Position numbers and translations under genes: made by a program. Below, one piece after another: positions 47,673 to 62,447 of a stretch of DNA of 64,000 bases. The stretch's first letter is position 1. Each line of letters opens with the position of its first letter. This DNA comes from Lobosporangium transversale (lineage: Eukaryota; Mortierellomycota; Mortierellomycetes; Mortierellales; Mortierellaceae): assembly GCF_002105155.1 (NCBI RefSeq), contig NW_019029000.1:248001-312000 (forward strand). Direction: 5' to 3'. The notes beneath the pieces were generated by a model. The model did no database searches, had not been told where the DNA came from, and worked only from the letters and a program-made list of their open reading frames with translations.

Positions 47673-49224
47673 AATCAAATGAATGATAATACCATGCTGG
47701 AGTTGCACGTCGATCGACTAATATAGAGATATTCTACACTAATACAAGCTTAATAAATACGCACTGACAGTCGTCTATCTTTCTTTCTTATTTAACAAAG
47801 ACAGTAAAATAAAAAAACAGCATGGGTTGTAAATTGGGCAACAATTGCTCCTGGGAACAAGATAATTACTCATTTTCTTGTGTGCTCTTGTCAGTACAAA
47901 TTAAGCTTTTTATTAGGAACCGTTACCAAAGCTTAAATTCATTCCGTTTTTTATTAAGTGACCAATGATCAGTCTGTAATTGACATGTATTTCTACTGTC
48001 AATGGCCCCAACGTCAAGTGTTGGGAGGAGTAGACTGCTGCTCGTAATAACTGTTTCAGTAATGTATGACACACACAGAGGCCGAGGTTGTGAATGAAGC
48101 ACGAGAGATCGGGAGATCATTGGATTGAATCTGAATCAATAAATTAATTTTAAGAGGCGATTGATTCGCGTCGAAAGCAAAAAAAAAAAAAAAAAAAGGT
48201 CAATGAACAGATCCCTCAAGCAATGATGTACGTATCTTCTCCATATAACGAGTAATATAATAAAGGTCATTATTTAGAGTTCACGAAAGAGGACTAAGGT
48301 ACTGCAAATGACATGTATCAAGAATAAGTAGATGTCACATCGATATATTAATTCTGGATCGTATTACATTGGGTCCTTCAATCATTCCACAAGCCGGAAC
48401 ATTAGCAGATCAAGTATTAGTTCAAAAGGGTGCCAATATGTCTACGGTGCAATGCTGCAACCTTCACCTACTGTCATTATCCTAAGAAGTGAAATGAACT
48501 TTTTTTTTTTTATTTTTTTTTAGTCGCGTTGGTTTACCGACCATTTGTGATAATGTAGTTCATCGTAGATTAGTATTGAGACTTTACTCATCTTGCTGTA
48601 TGCCATTATTTCGTATCTTCACTAAAACCTACATCCAAATAGAGCACCCCTGTACACAGAAGGCTTTTGATGCGCAATCATCTAGCACTTCTGCAAACGC
48701 GTAAAGGATGAGAGATAGAGAGATATAAGGCAAGAATGAATTCTGTGGTTAAAGGGGATGAAAAAGAAAGCAGATTCATAAAAAAAAAAAAAAAAGAAAG
48801 TATCAGACAAGTGTGTCCCCCATTTCTCGATCTTTTTTTTTTTTTCCCTCTAACTGGATGCCTTTGCCGAATCGCTTCCAATGCTTGTGATACATCCATC
48901 GGGAAAACTAGAAGATAAAATACGATGCTGATCTCGGTTGTTGAAGAAAAAAAAACATAACGCGCATCAATGCATGAATAGTATATACATCGAACCTTAT
49001 AAATTCATGTCAGTTTGGTACAGGAAAAGAGATGTAAGAGTCCTCAGAATAAATAACTTTGCTATCATTAAAGTTTTCATGGGTGTGATCACAACTAAAA
49101 AAAAAAAAGGGAAGCTGTGCGCTAAAGCAGGAGACTGAAAGCATACAATATCGAGGCAACAGTGTGCGATCTTTCGAATAACAACAACAACAACAACAAC
49201 AACAATAACAACAACAACAACAAC

Positions 49225-49259
<35 letters not shown>

Positions 49260-49715
49260 TAGGAGGTAGAGCAGATACAAGCCAGAATGCCTTTGACATC
49301 TCTTTATATCTGTTTGAAGATGTATTTGGGTTTGAGCAAGCAAGGCAACAAATGCAGGAGGCAACTCTCACAGCAAGAGGCTGCATCCCCTAAAATAAGT
49401 AGGGATGGGAGGATAAGAGTAAAGGCAAACGAGTCGGACGACCATAGGCTGTCATAATGGTCAGGCTCAATAAACCCCAGTCGTTGTACATAACTAGCAA
49501 GGAATATTTTACAAGCATTATGCAAAGCAATCATATTACGAAAAATGGAAAGAATAATCGAGAGTCCTAACGTGCCTTATCTTCCCTTCCTTGACGCGAA
49601 GTACAAATATGCTTTATGAATGCCTTAGAATTGTTGGCATGAAAGCACTGATAACCTTAATCTGCATAAAAGCACTAATGGCCTTATTGTAAAGACTACA
49701 GAGCAGAAAAACCAC

Positions 49716-49751
<36 letters not shown>

Positions 49752-52094
49752 ATTCATGCAAACACACATCGTTGGAAAGGGCTATACAACACCTGCACAA
49801 ATAGCCTATAGCTCTCTCTTTTTGTCTCCCCGCAAGGAAGCTACTCACTGCTTTACCCTATTTCCTAGATCCAATCTTTTTCATCAACCGAGATAAAGAG
49901 ATAATGGACCTAGGTGGATATGGACCCAGAATATGATGTAGTGTGTTCCTCTCTTTTCCTTCTTCTTTGGGTAGGTATCAACCTCTCTTGTTACCCAGGT
50001 TTCACCCGTCTTCCTTGGAGCATATGACACCTAAAATTCTCAATAATAGATCATTTTGCTCACGCTATTTGCGATACTGAAGCTACGCATAGTGATGATC
50101 GCCTTCAATTTCGATTTCTTCTTCTATCTTGAATTAACTAAGCAGAAGGCTTATCAACATGCCTTCTTGGATAGATTACGCGCCTTGAATGTTCTTTTTT
50201 TTTTATTTTTTTTTAAACCTTTTGGCAAACTACAGAGCAATTCGATAGATCGTATAGCAAGCCTTTGTTGATATAAATGTATCACAGGAGGACTCGAACC
50301 AAGGAATGTTGGGATTGTGGGTAACACGAACTCTTTGTGGAGACGTGCTCAACGCTCGAATTAACCAATCAAAAAACAAATACACGTCCAATATCGTTGA
50401 GACACCCCCTTTTGACAAAAAAAAAGGAGAGAGCCATCTCCCGATAGAGCTGTCCTTGCTCCTGCATACATGTGCTTATTGTTGTGATACATGTGGAGTG
50501 ATACATCTTTTCACAAATATATGAACAGCCAGTCGACTCAAGCAAGTTAGAGTAGAGCAACAATAGGAGAAAAAATTAATAAGGATGTAGTCAAGAAAAT
50601 AAAAAAGAGCGTTGAATATCTCCAATAAGGAATGAAAGTAAATGCATGCATAATGGGGCGAAAGCTTCTCTTGCTATTTCTGTAGATCATCGTGCGCACA
50701 GCATGAGTAGGTTGTCCATATAACCAGTTCAAAGGGAGGGGCTCTGACCTTAAAGCGTCTTAATCCACATCTGTTCCCTTTCCCATGCCATAAAGGCTAG
50801 GAAAAAGCATAAATAGTTGAATATACTACTGCTCATGAAAGGAATCATCTGACTAGTGTAGATCCACTCGTGGCAATGAAGAGTATGAGCATTTTTTGAT
50901 TTCTATCAACTCTATCACCTTTTTTCTCCTTCGCATTATACCCTCCTTTACAAATGAGATATTAAAAAAAAGGGAGGGAAGGGGAGGGAAGCGTTTGCTG
51001 AGCAACCAGCTCAACAGGTCATGCGTAGTAGAGACCTTCATGAATGCTGTTCTTTTTTATTCATGACAGGATTTAATTAGAATAAGGAACAGGGAAAAAA
51101 GATTCTTTCAAAGCATGACTAGCTGTTAAAGCAGAAGCTAATATTGATTTACCATCCTTTCTTCCAGCTCCTTATCACCAGGTTAGTCATCCGCCTTTTT
51201 TTTTTTTTTTTGCTGTTAGACATTTTCTCCGTTGACAATGCCCATTCATGGCAAGCACAATAGAGAGATAGAATGGATGCTTAATAGATATCAGGCCATC
51301 AGACCTTTTGTTGCTCATGGCAGTTACTATTTAAAATGCTCCTCCCTAGTCTTGTTCTGCTTTGGTTTAGGTGAACATGCATAGGAGTGCTTACTTTCTC
51401 TCTTTCTCCCTTTTCTCCCGGGCCTATTTCCGCTTTCTTGCTAATAGAGCACAGCGAGGAGTGCTCTTTCTGAGGAGATATTGCAGGACTAGTGAGGAAT
51501 GTGCCGCTAGGTTTGATAGAGACGTGTTTTCAAAGGGATTGTGTTGTTTGACACGTTCAGACGTAGAAAGTGCTTATACATAGGCGGGTTAATTAGAGTT
51601 CTACCTCCTTGCACTATGTTACGCCCACCCCTCTTCTTGCATAGCATATTCCTGATCACTATTTTGAAAAATGAGTGTATTTCTAATAAATGCGCAGCGA
51701 CGGTCTTGCTCGCAAGATGCCTTGAAAAGAGGCCCAAGAGCTCGATGAAGATGGTATAATGCTAGATCAATAGAGGATCAGGCGTAGTGAACCTTTATCG
51801 TGTTTTCATTGTAAGCAACAGAAGGGGTTGACACACCTACGTCTCCCCCCTTCCTACTCAATATGAGCAAGATTCATAAAATTATATATCTTTTTTTGAC
51901 ATTATAATTAATAAAAATGAGAAATGGCCTTTTCCTGAAGAAATAAGACCGATTTTCATGAAGAGATGAGAGCCGTGAATTACTTATATTTCATTCTATT
52001 ACTCTCCTCGACATTAACACATCAAACGCAGACATGAAATGGCAATCCATTTAATGCAGACGTAGACAAAAAATAGTAGAGTAACTTGAACCTG

Positions 52095-52130
<36 letters not shown>

Positions 52131-53059
52131 CGAGAGAGAAGCAAGATGTAAACTTAGTGGCGAAATCAGAGTGCACCTTGGATTGTTTTGATCCATATCT
52201 CTGTTGTTGTTTTTTATAATTGCCGGCGAATGGCCAAGGCGGGGACCATCCTCTCTTATTCTCTAAAATGCCTCTTTGTTTTTATTTGGCTCCCTGCAAA
52301 CCTGAACTCTATTGTGCTCTTCTTGCAAGACATAACGAACGCCCAATGATTCAAATTTTACACGTCCTTGCTGTTTACTTACTTGCTCCTCCCCTCCTTC
52401 CCTCTCCCTTCCCCTTTAAATGGCATTACTATATGAGGACATTGGCACAGGGAATAAACCTGAATAAACAGTATTTACCAATTACTTTTTTATTTTTATT
52501 ACTCAGTATTCTTTCTCGTTCATTGTATTCCATTCATTCATATATTGACTACAGTTCAACCACGTTTCGATTTGTCGGTTGTGTACACTTAATTCCGTTG
52601 AGCAACTGGATGGATATACGCCTAGATCCCCTTCCCCCTTGACAACTGAAGCAGCAGTGTGGAATACTCATCCAATGCTATTTAGATATCTAATTATAAT
52701 AGCCACCCACTCATTTGCTATTCAAAAGGTCTAGAGTAGCCTGTTTAATAGCTTATTTGATTTGTATTTACAATGTCAATTCATTCTTTAATCAAAAGTG
52801 TTCTGCCTTTTGCTGGCAACAAAATGGGGTTGCGATTTTTGGTTCCCTTTCCATCTTTCGAAAGGAAGACTAAGAGAAAAAAATGTATAAAAGGGATGTA
52901 CTTCTTGCTACTTCCTTTTGTTTTTCTTTTTCCTTCAGCATTGGGCTTCACTATCACACATCTATCATCTTAATCCATCTATTGCATTTTCTTGCTTGCT
53001 GAAATCATAACGATACAAATAATCTCCTTTAATCATAATATTTATAATTATCTATTTAA

Positions 53060-53093
<34 letters not shown>

Positions 53094-53218
53094 TTCTACG
53101 CGTCTTCCCATAATTCACTTTTTTTTTATTCTTCTTGATTGTTGTATCATCTGTTATAAGCTTTTTCATTTTCTTCCATCATTGAATTACTCCATCCTTT
53201 CTAAATAATAAAAAAAAG
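47673..53218. other. 5.5-kb gene desert
   Basis: No supported gene on either strand. Features seen: a compound (CAA)n(TAA)n microsatellite at about 49179-49260; T-runs at about 49718-49746 and 51198-51212; an A-run at about 52093-52129; a possible exon on the minus strand near 48905-48845 (MDVSQALEAIRQRHPVRG) with no partner exons; a degenerate tRNA-like sequence near 50280-50370; and a TA-rich stretch at about 53056-53093 before the next gene. Base composition is even, like decayed DNA. Confidence 0.5.
49179..49260. repeat. Compound (CAA)n(TAA)n microsatellite
   Basis: Runs of AAC/CAA units pass into AAT/TAA units over about 80 bases. It is in the gene desert and not coding. Confidence 0.85.
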
Positions 53219-54636
53219 ATGTTTGAAGTTGCCCGTTTGGTCACACCGGCCTTTGCTGAGATCTCAGCGTGCCCTGCTGCGTTCAATATCAACAGTGCTG
53301 CCACTACCGTTCCTGCCACCTTCAAGACCCAGGGCTGCTCTAGCACTACTACCGCTACTACTATTTTTCCTGGCAAGATAAAGACACTTTCTCTGAAGGA
53401 TTTCCATAACCCAGAAACGCGTCCAAAGTTTTTACAAGAGATGCGCCATTCGCTGATGGAGATTGGTACGTTTTACATTAAGGATCATGGCATCTCGATC
53501 GAAGTGACTACAGATGCCATGAAGACTGTCCAAGAGTACTTTGCTCTGCCACTGGAGGAGAAGAAGAAGATGCTGATTGTTAACAGTAGACACTTCCGTG
53601 GATACAAAGTGATGGGTAAGTGAAAGTTGGGTTACACAATTTCTTCTTTTTGTGTTCTGCATGTTTCAATTTCATTACCGTTATTAATCTCCACCAACCC
53701 CCTCTCTTCTCCCCCTTTATTTTTCCTTCCCATCTATTTTTCCATGCAGGAGAAGAATTTACCAACAACCAGCTTGACCATCGTGAACAGCTACAGTTCG
53801 GTCCTGAACAAGACCCTATCACAACCTTCCAACCGTCCATCTCTCCAGATTTCCATGGTCTTCAAGGCCCCAATCAATGGCCGACTTCAACCCTGGCTCT
53901 TGTACCTAGATTCCAACCTTGTATCCTTGATTTCATGCGTCAGCTAGAGCAATTGTCTCAACAGTTGATGGAAGCCGTGGCATTGTCCCTTGGGTTATCT
54001 GGTTCTTATTTTCGAGATCTGTTCGGCAAGACGCCTTATTACCGACTAAAATGCGCCCGCTATCCTTCAGTTAAAAAGTCTGCCAATGCGACCATAGGAT
54101 GTGGTGCTCATAAAGATACAGGGTTCTTGACAGTCTTATTACAAGACATGGTAGGTGGACTTCAAGGTCAGGATCCCAAGACGGGTCAATGGATGGAGAC
54201 TAGACCCATTCCAGAGACTTTCATTGTGACGATGGGAGAGGCTATTGAAAAGCTGACTGGAGGGTTGTATCATGCAACAGTGCATCGAGTTTTGAATAAC
54301 ACTTCTGGACAAGATCGATATAGTATTCCATTCTTTTTTGATCCATCCTTGGATGCACAGATCCCTTCAAAAATCAAGGGCCTGTATACCGGTTCAAATA
54401 TTGATTTCTCTTCAAAAACACTGACAAAAAATGATGAAATCAAGGTCGAGGGGGTGGCGCATGGTCTCGACATCGCAACCACTAGCTCCTTCAAGCCTTC
54501 TACAACGTCATCATCGTCTATGTCAAATTCATATGACGAAGTAGATAAGACATGGAGCAATGGTGCACATGTGTTTGAGACGGTCTATCGATGCCATCCT
54601 GAAGTCTATGCACGATGGTATGATCGCGAACTCTGA
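53219..54636 (+). CDS. 2-oxoglutarate/Fe(II)-dependent oxygenase, IPNS-like
   Basis: Two exons, 53219-53615 and 53750-54636, join in phase and give 427 residues. The N-terminal DIOX_N part (FLQEMRHSLMEIGTFYIKDH ... VQEYFALPLEEKKKM) and the C-terminal jelly roll match isopenicillin-N-synthase/flavanone-hydroxylase-type enzymes. Iron ligands are HKD near residue 252 (GAHKDTGFLTVLLQD) and His near 311 (HATVHRVLNN). The 2-oxoglutarate salt bridge is RYS near 322 (RYSIPFFFDPS). All are intact. A first stretch of about 55 residues (Thr/Ala/Cys-rich) precedes the domain, and a Ser/Lys-rich insert (about 350-400) precedes the final HVFETVYRCHPEVYARW. It is isolated, with no biosynthetic cluster nearby, so the substrate cannot be inferred. 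Confidence 0.88.
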
Positions 54637-54818
54637 AGCAGCACATGTCGACTATTGACACATTTTAAGCACATGCTTTCCTTTATCCCTCATTCAAAGT
54701 AAAAATAAATAATCGTTAAATAGGTTCCTCGAAGGTGAAGTTAGTGTTATAGTGTTATGTAACCCGAAAATGTAAAAACCAAATACTGGGTCGTTTTATT
54801 AGGAACATTGTCATTGGG

Positions 54819-54855
<37 letters not shown>

Positions 54856-54987
54856 TTTTTTTTGCAGAATTTGACTGGCATTACCCACTTTCTCCAATAC
54901 ATCAACAAGGAAAGGGAAAAAAAAGATTGTCCAAGAAAAAGAGAGGATGGAGTGAAGGATATTTCTTTCTTTCTTTTTTTTTGTCTT
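54637..54987. other. Convergent 3' region
   Basis: Between the stop codons of the oxygenase and RPL18. A T-run of about 25 lies at 54839-54863, after repeated TTTTC units. Nothing else is seen. Confidence 0.5.
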
Positions 54988-56844
54988 TTAAACCTTGAAG
55001 CCGCGGGAAGCACGACGACCACGGGCCTTCTCGAACTTACGACCCTTGCTCTGAACATAGGGCTTGGCGTGCTTACCAGGGCCCATGCCAAAGTGCTTGA
55101 CGGCCTCACGGGTGTTCTTCTTGCCACGAAGCAAGACAGTGTTGGCACCAGTGGGGGCACGGAGAGCAAGCTGGTCCAAGGTAATGACCTCACCGCCAGC
55201 CTTCAAGACACGGGCCTTGGCTGACTTGGTGATACGCAAGCAAGCGATCGACAACTTGGGGACCTCAAGAAAGCGAATGTCATCGGTGACCGAGCCAACA
55301 ATGACGGCAGTCTTGCCCTGCTTGCCAGCCATGTTGCGTGCAATACGGGAGATGGACATGGGAGGGCGGTTCACACGTGACATAAAGAGACGCTTCAAGA
55401 CCACCTTGTTGAAGGAAGAGTCCGTGCGGCGAGCGAGGAACCTGTAGAGCTGTAATATAAATATGAACATTTGTTTTAACAGTGACAGCGCCATTAGAGA
55501 CAGATATGGATAAAGGAAAGCAATTGTTAAAAAAACTGCGTGTTTTTTCAGGTATATTGTATTTGTTTGGTTGCTCTACTGTTTCTTTCCGAGTGATTGC
55601 TATGATTTGTTACAAATGTAACACTGAATTTTCTTGTTTTGTTTTGATGTCCACTTCAAGTATTAAAAATTTAGCTTCATTACACTCTTAATACCATAAA
55701 GAGTGGAGAAGTACGCTGTTATTCCTGTTTCCTGTCATCCCTTCAAAAGAAGAATATTACTTCCCTTCTTAGTGGTAGTTGAGCAAAAAAAAAAAAAAAA
55801 AAAAAATACTAATTGACTCCAGCGATTTTTTTTTTTTTTTTTTTTTTTGTTGAAATACACAGGATAGACGGATCTGAAATAGTTGATAGCTCTTTGTGGC
55901 GAAAAGATAGCTAAATTTCTTTTATAATGCGACTTCTCTCTATTTTTCCCTGGAAGGTTTGGTGCCTGCTGGAAATGAAAAGCATTCTTTAAGCTTTATC
56001 TTTGCCGTTGAACCATGTCCTTAGTGCGTCATCCATTATTCAGTTTGTTCCCGATCATTCCTAATTGCCTTCCTTTTTTCTCTGGTTCCAACGGTTTTTC
56101 ATGATAAGTGGATAAGGCTCCTATGATTCCATGATGTATTTACCTTGACAAGCAACAACAGGTAGACATCCTCAGACTTGGGAGCCTGACGGTTCTTGTT
56201 GCGAACGTGGTGCTTCTTGATGTCAATACCCTATTTTTTATTGTTTTTTTATACCCAAAAAAGATATCAGCCTGATTAGTATTACAGAATCATAAGTTCG
56301 CCATGAGTTGCCCAAAAACAGAATAAATGCCATCTCTTCATCTCCAGAAAAAAAAGGGCATTTTTGTAGCCTTAAGTTGATCATTGTTTAGTAAAAAGCT
56401 TGGATTGATGATTATAGTCCAAGTTGTCCTGTAAGCAGCATCAAACCGCAGATGATGAAGTATTACTTTGTTGATGGGTTGTGAGATAGTGCGCTCAACA
56501 GTAGAGTTCACAACGCAGCATCCGTCTCCACTTCTCCTTGTGTATTTGGATTTGGACTGAGGTTTCGTTTATTCCGAGTTCATTCTAGATAGTCATTCAC
56601 TCTCGAATACTCGAAAGTCTTTACTTCCTTAAGTAAAAAAAAATAAAAATAAAAAAAATAAAAATGGATGATCCTGATAATATGTAATATGTTGATCCAT
56701 AAATTCCATGAAGTAGCGCTGTTGATGATGATGTATAGATCGATGGATTGGTTGCCATGTTCCCTTTTACTTCTTGGATATTTCTTTGGATGTAAACCAT
56801 ATCTCTTTCCCCTCGCATTCATCTTCAAAGTGACTGCTAACCAT
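54988..56844 (-). CDS. RPL18: 60S ribosomal protein L18 (eL18)
   Basis: Structural protein of the cytosolic large ribosomal subunit. Exons 56230-56144 ([20 protein letters not shown]...) and 55449-54988 ([20 protein letters not shown] ... [11 protein letters not shown]) join in phase to 182 residues. With an initiator Met they give 183, against 186 in yeast. Blocks [24 protein letters not shown] and [14 protein letters not shown] are diagnostic. The Met must be on a separate upstream exon, since an acceptor (AAAAATAG) directly precedes GGT. The best candidate is the ATG at 56844-56842, with AAAATG context, a GTTAGC donor and a pyrimidine-rich leader (CTTCCTCTTTGC). That first exon is inferred. 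The introns are long (about 610 and 694 bases) for this window. Confidence 0.93.
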
Positions 56845-57693
56845 TTTCGTAAAGATTAAAGCAAAGAGGAAGTTTTAATCAACGCTCACTACGCCAATAA
56901 AGATATTCGAGCCCTGGAGCTTTTTTTTGAATTAAATTTTTGATTTTAGTCGCACAGTACCCTTAAGCCTAAACCCCCCGTCGCAATTCAAATTACAAAC
57001 TACAAACTACAACGACATGTTTTCTCATCACTTGGCATTCATGATTCCTTTTTACTAACCTGTTGAACTTTGGTGTAGCAGAGTACCCTGCTGTGGTTGT
57101 ACTTTATATACAGCCATTATATTCATGCTCACTTTTTTAGATCTACAGAAGGGTTTATCTTATTTATTTTTTCAATATACAGTTAAGCAACCGAAGGTGT
57201 TTGACAAAATAGGTTAGAGCTGTGATATTGCTGGCAAGAAAATAAAGAGTGGCATGTTTTACGGTCTGACTACTGTCATTTTTCCCCATTTGCTTTTTTT
57301 TTAATTCTTCAATTAATATTATCTAAATGCTATTTCAAACAAAAGAGAAGTAAAGGATCTTTTTTGCTCCTTCAGGTGCACCAACGAATATCATTTTCTT
57401 GGATTGCGTATAAGTTGAGCACATAGTAAAAGAATGATCTACAGAAAACGCGTTGTTGATTGTAGCAACTGTTTTTCATTGTGGTATGCGCCATCTATTA
57501 AGATATGTGGATGGTGGTGAAGACAGATCAAACATTTATCTGTATAAATATATACAGTTTAGTATCAGACTCTTGCGGTGGCTTTGGAATGTCATTCCAC
57601 GATGCTCAAATTGGACGATCTTATTTTTTTGTATTTGTTCATTATCTTCTCAATTCTCATTTCGCATTTCGCACAACTCTAAATAAAAATAAC
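56845..57693. promoter_or_regulatory. Divergent region, RPL18 and CCDC124-like gene
   Basis: About 850 bases between the proposed RPL18 first exon and the CCDC124-like start; both genes belong to the translation apparatus. No specific motif was recognised. The right end (57600-57690) is a C/T-rich leader. Confidence 0.35.
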
Positions 57694-58862
57694 ATGCCAC
57701 CCAAGAAAGAGAATAGCAAGGGTATGAACGAGTCCGTTTCCATGACTTTAACACATCGGATTTCTCATTTCCAATCTTCTGTTGATCTTGTCCTCGTTTT
57801 TTTTTTTTTTTTTGAAAAAAGGCAGCTAAACCATGGCATCTTTTTTTTTTTTTTTTTTTTTCTCTCCTTACAGTTGTGGCTGCCAATGAGCGCAAGGCTG
57901 CTGCTGCTAATGCGAAGGCAGCCAAGAAGGCCGTTGAACAGGAAGCTGTTGAAGCTGCTGATTGGTCCAAGGGTGCTAAGGGCAACAAGAAGGAGCTTGA
58001 GGAACAAAAGAGAGTATGAGAAACATTGGCAGTGCACCTCATTTTTTTTTTATTTCACAATCTTGCTGCGGCAGATCACTTTGGTCGCTCTTTGTATTTG
58101 TATTTGATCATTGACTATTCCTTTTTTTCTGCTTTTCTTTCCTTTTTATTTAACTTGGATTCATCATCTAGCAAGAGCAACTGGCTAAGAAACGCGAGGC
58201 ACAACGTGCTCTTGAAGAGGAAGAAAGCAGCATCAAGAGCAAACCCTCGAGGGCTCTTAAGGGAGAGGAGGTACGTCATTTCTTATCAGATCGAAAAAAA
58301 AAAAAAATTAAACATGTCTTTTTAACACAATTCTCTTGACTAAAATAGAAAAAAGCCGCCAAGAAGACTCAAAAGGTTGAGGCTTTCTCAAATCAGGTCA
58401 AGCCTGTCGAGGAATTCTCTGCTTCCAATATTGATGATGCTCTTGATCTCTTGACACTCACTGGTTCCTCAACTGGTGGTTCAGGACAGGCTCCTACCAC
58501 AACCGGCAAGGGCAAGGAAGTTGATCGTCATCCAGAGCGTCGCTTCAAGGTATTTACATCGTTTACAAACGACGGATTCAAACACTTCAGCTTTTTCAGC
58601 AACTGACTTTTTTTTTTTTTTTTTTTTTTTTTTCTAGGCTGCATTTGCCGCCTACCTGGAACGTGAGCTGCCTATTTTGAAGCAGGAGCACCCAGGATTG
58701 AGGCAGCAACAGATGCATGATATGCTTTACAAGCAGTTCCAGAAATCACCGGAGAATCCCTTCAATCAGACTAATATCGTCGCCTATGATGCTAACAAGG
58801 AGGAAGAGCGTGCACATATTGAGTCTCGCAAGCAGGAGATTGCCAACCGCTTGAGAACCTAG
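57694..58862 (+). CDS. CCDC124-like ribosome-associated protein
   Basis: Five exons join in frame: 57694-57721, 57874-58013, 58172-58270, 58349-58549 and 58638-58862, giving 230 residues. The N-terminal half is a charged coiled coil (ERKAAAANAKAAKKAVEQEA, KKRE AQRALEEEESS). The C-terminal half is the conserved DUF1014/CCDC124 block: HPERRFKAAFAAYLERELP, KQEHPGLRQQQMHDMLYKQF and SPENPFNQTN. Human CCDC124 and yeast Lso2 bind the ribosome during starvation or hibernation and recovery; the N-terminus corresponds to the Lso2 part. Introns 1 and 4 contain long T-runs before the acceptor. Neighbouring RPL18 is also a translation gene. The family is well supported. Confidence 0.88.
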
Positions 58863-60138
58863 AAGAAATATACTCTGACTTGTAATATAGTTTCATTTTT
58901 TAAACACAGAAAGCACTAATTAAAGCTCGCGTGATTTAAAGAGGAGAAAGAAATCAAAGAATGTTGAACATTTATTTTAATTCCTTTCTGGACAACTGTC
59001 TCCGTTATCTTGGGATATTGAACCTGGCAATCTATTTATTTTGGTATTTTTGATTGTCTGCTTTCCTTTGAAGGCGCTGAGCTTTCAGATAATTTTATCA
59101 AGACCACAATCGATGTGGTCTTCTAAGAACATTCTTCCTAAACATCAAAAAACCAAAGATAATGCTAATCCATTTTTAGCTTTATAAATCTGTGAGAGGG
59201 ACGCGCTCACATATTCTCTAGGCATCAACCTAATGACTCTTGAGGATGCTTTTCCACTTTCAGAAGGCTCCTCCAGCCCTTTGTAAGGCCCTCACTCAGC
59301 ACGCGTTTAGGATATTTTGGAGCAAGGAGCAAGCTGCGTTTCAATGGGAGATCGCTTCAGAAAAAAATCCTTAATCTTTACAATTCAACAAGGGGAACTT
59401 AGATTGTCTACTATCGACTTATAGCAAAGCAAGTCTTAGCCAAGGTTATCCAGTCCGTGGAGGCTTGATTAGTCGCCAAATACAACTGCGGATGCTAGGC
59501 ACTCATAGAAATGGCCAATAGCCTATCACAGGTCTGTCGGTGCAGATGTCCTGCAGTCACGAGAGATATTTTAGCGCTTACTACCCTTTTAGTTGATGGC
59601 TCATATTATATTGCACCTAGAAAGGGCACGCTAATGCTGTGGGTAAAGGCTACACCATTGTCCTGTTGTGGCCATGACAAGCAGAGAGTGCCTTGTAAGC
59701 ACAAGTATTTGGCAGCAAGGATACACACCGGCTTCGATGCCAAATGCAATGCTGATTTCGGGCACATCTAGCCCGAGTAGACCCAAAGCACGATCGATAT
59801 GATTAATCACTTCGGACAGCCTCTCGAAGGGGCTCTCTTGTTACTTTTGTTAGGGTAATCACGGGCAGTGAGAGTTGAAAAGAAAGACGCGTCTGTAGTA
59901 GAGACACAAAATAAATTGGTCAGGAAATAAAGTTGGACATGACGTTTAGAAACACATTTGCAAGATTGTTTTATTTTTATTTTCGAGCGGCTTGTATGTT
60001 TCTGGGAAAGAAAGGAAAAAATCGCTGGTCCAGCGCAAACAGAGCGAGAGACAATAACCGCGAGGCTTCCGCTTGTTTTCGAAACTAATCCATCTTCTTC
60101 CCCTCTCCCCTCATCCTCTTCTTTCTTGTGGATTAGCC
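58863..60138. other. Intergenic with SWIM-finger relic
   Basis: About 1.3 kb. It holds the relic described separately (59511-59771); the last 150 bases are the CT-rich leader of the ATP synthase gene (60090-60135). The rest shows no coherent frame. Confidence 0.45.
59511..59771 (+). pseudogene. Possible SWIM zinc-finger (MULE-type) relic
   Basis: An 86-codon frame without introns contains LSCCGHDKQRVPCKHKYLAA, close to the C-x-C...C-x-H end of a SWIM finger (usual form CxC...PCKHxxA). Such fingers close MULE transposases and many fungal transposon-derived proteins. Nothing convincing lies upstream in frame, so if real this is a fragment. The first Cys pair is CC rather than CxC, which weakens the match or marks decay. 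Confidence 0.35.

Positions 60139-62447
<2,309 letters not shown>

Noticed and set aside
48845-48905. Dual-specificity phosphatase exon
   Set aside because: SQALEAIRQRHPVRG slightly resembles the tail of phosphatase domains, but no catalytic exon (HCxxGxxR) was found on either side.
49122-49386. Minus-strand ORFs rich in Leu or Val/Ile at 49.1-49.4 kb
   Set aside because: Direct translations of the (CAA)n(TAA)n microsatellite.
50280-50370. tRNA on the minus strand
   Set aside because: It has a T-arm-like GGTTCGAGTCC and a D-arm-like GATTGGTTAA, but the anticodon stem does not pair and no acceptor stem forms. At best a degenerate pseudo-tRNA.
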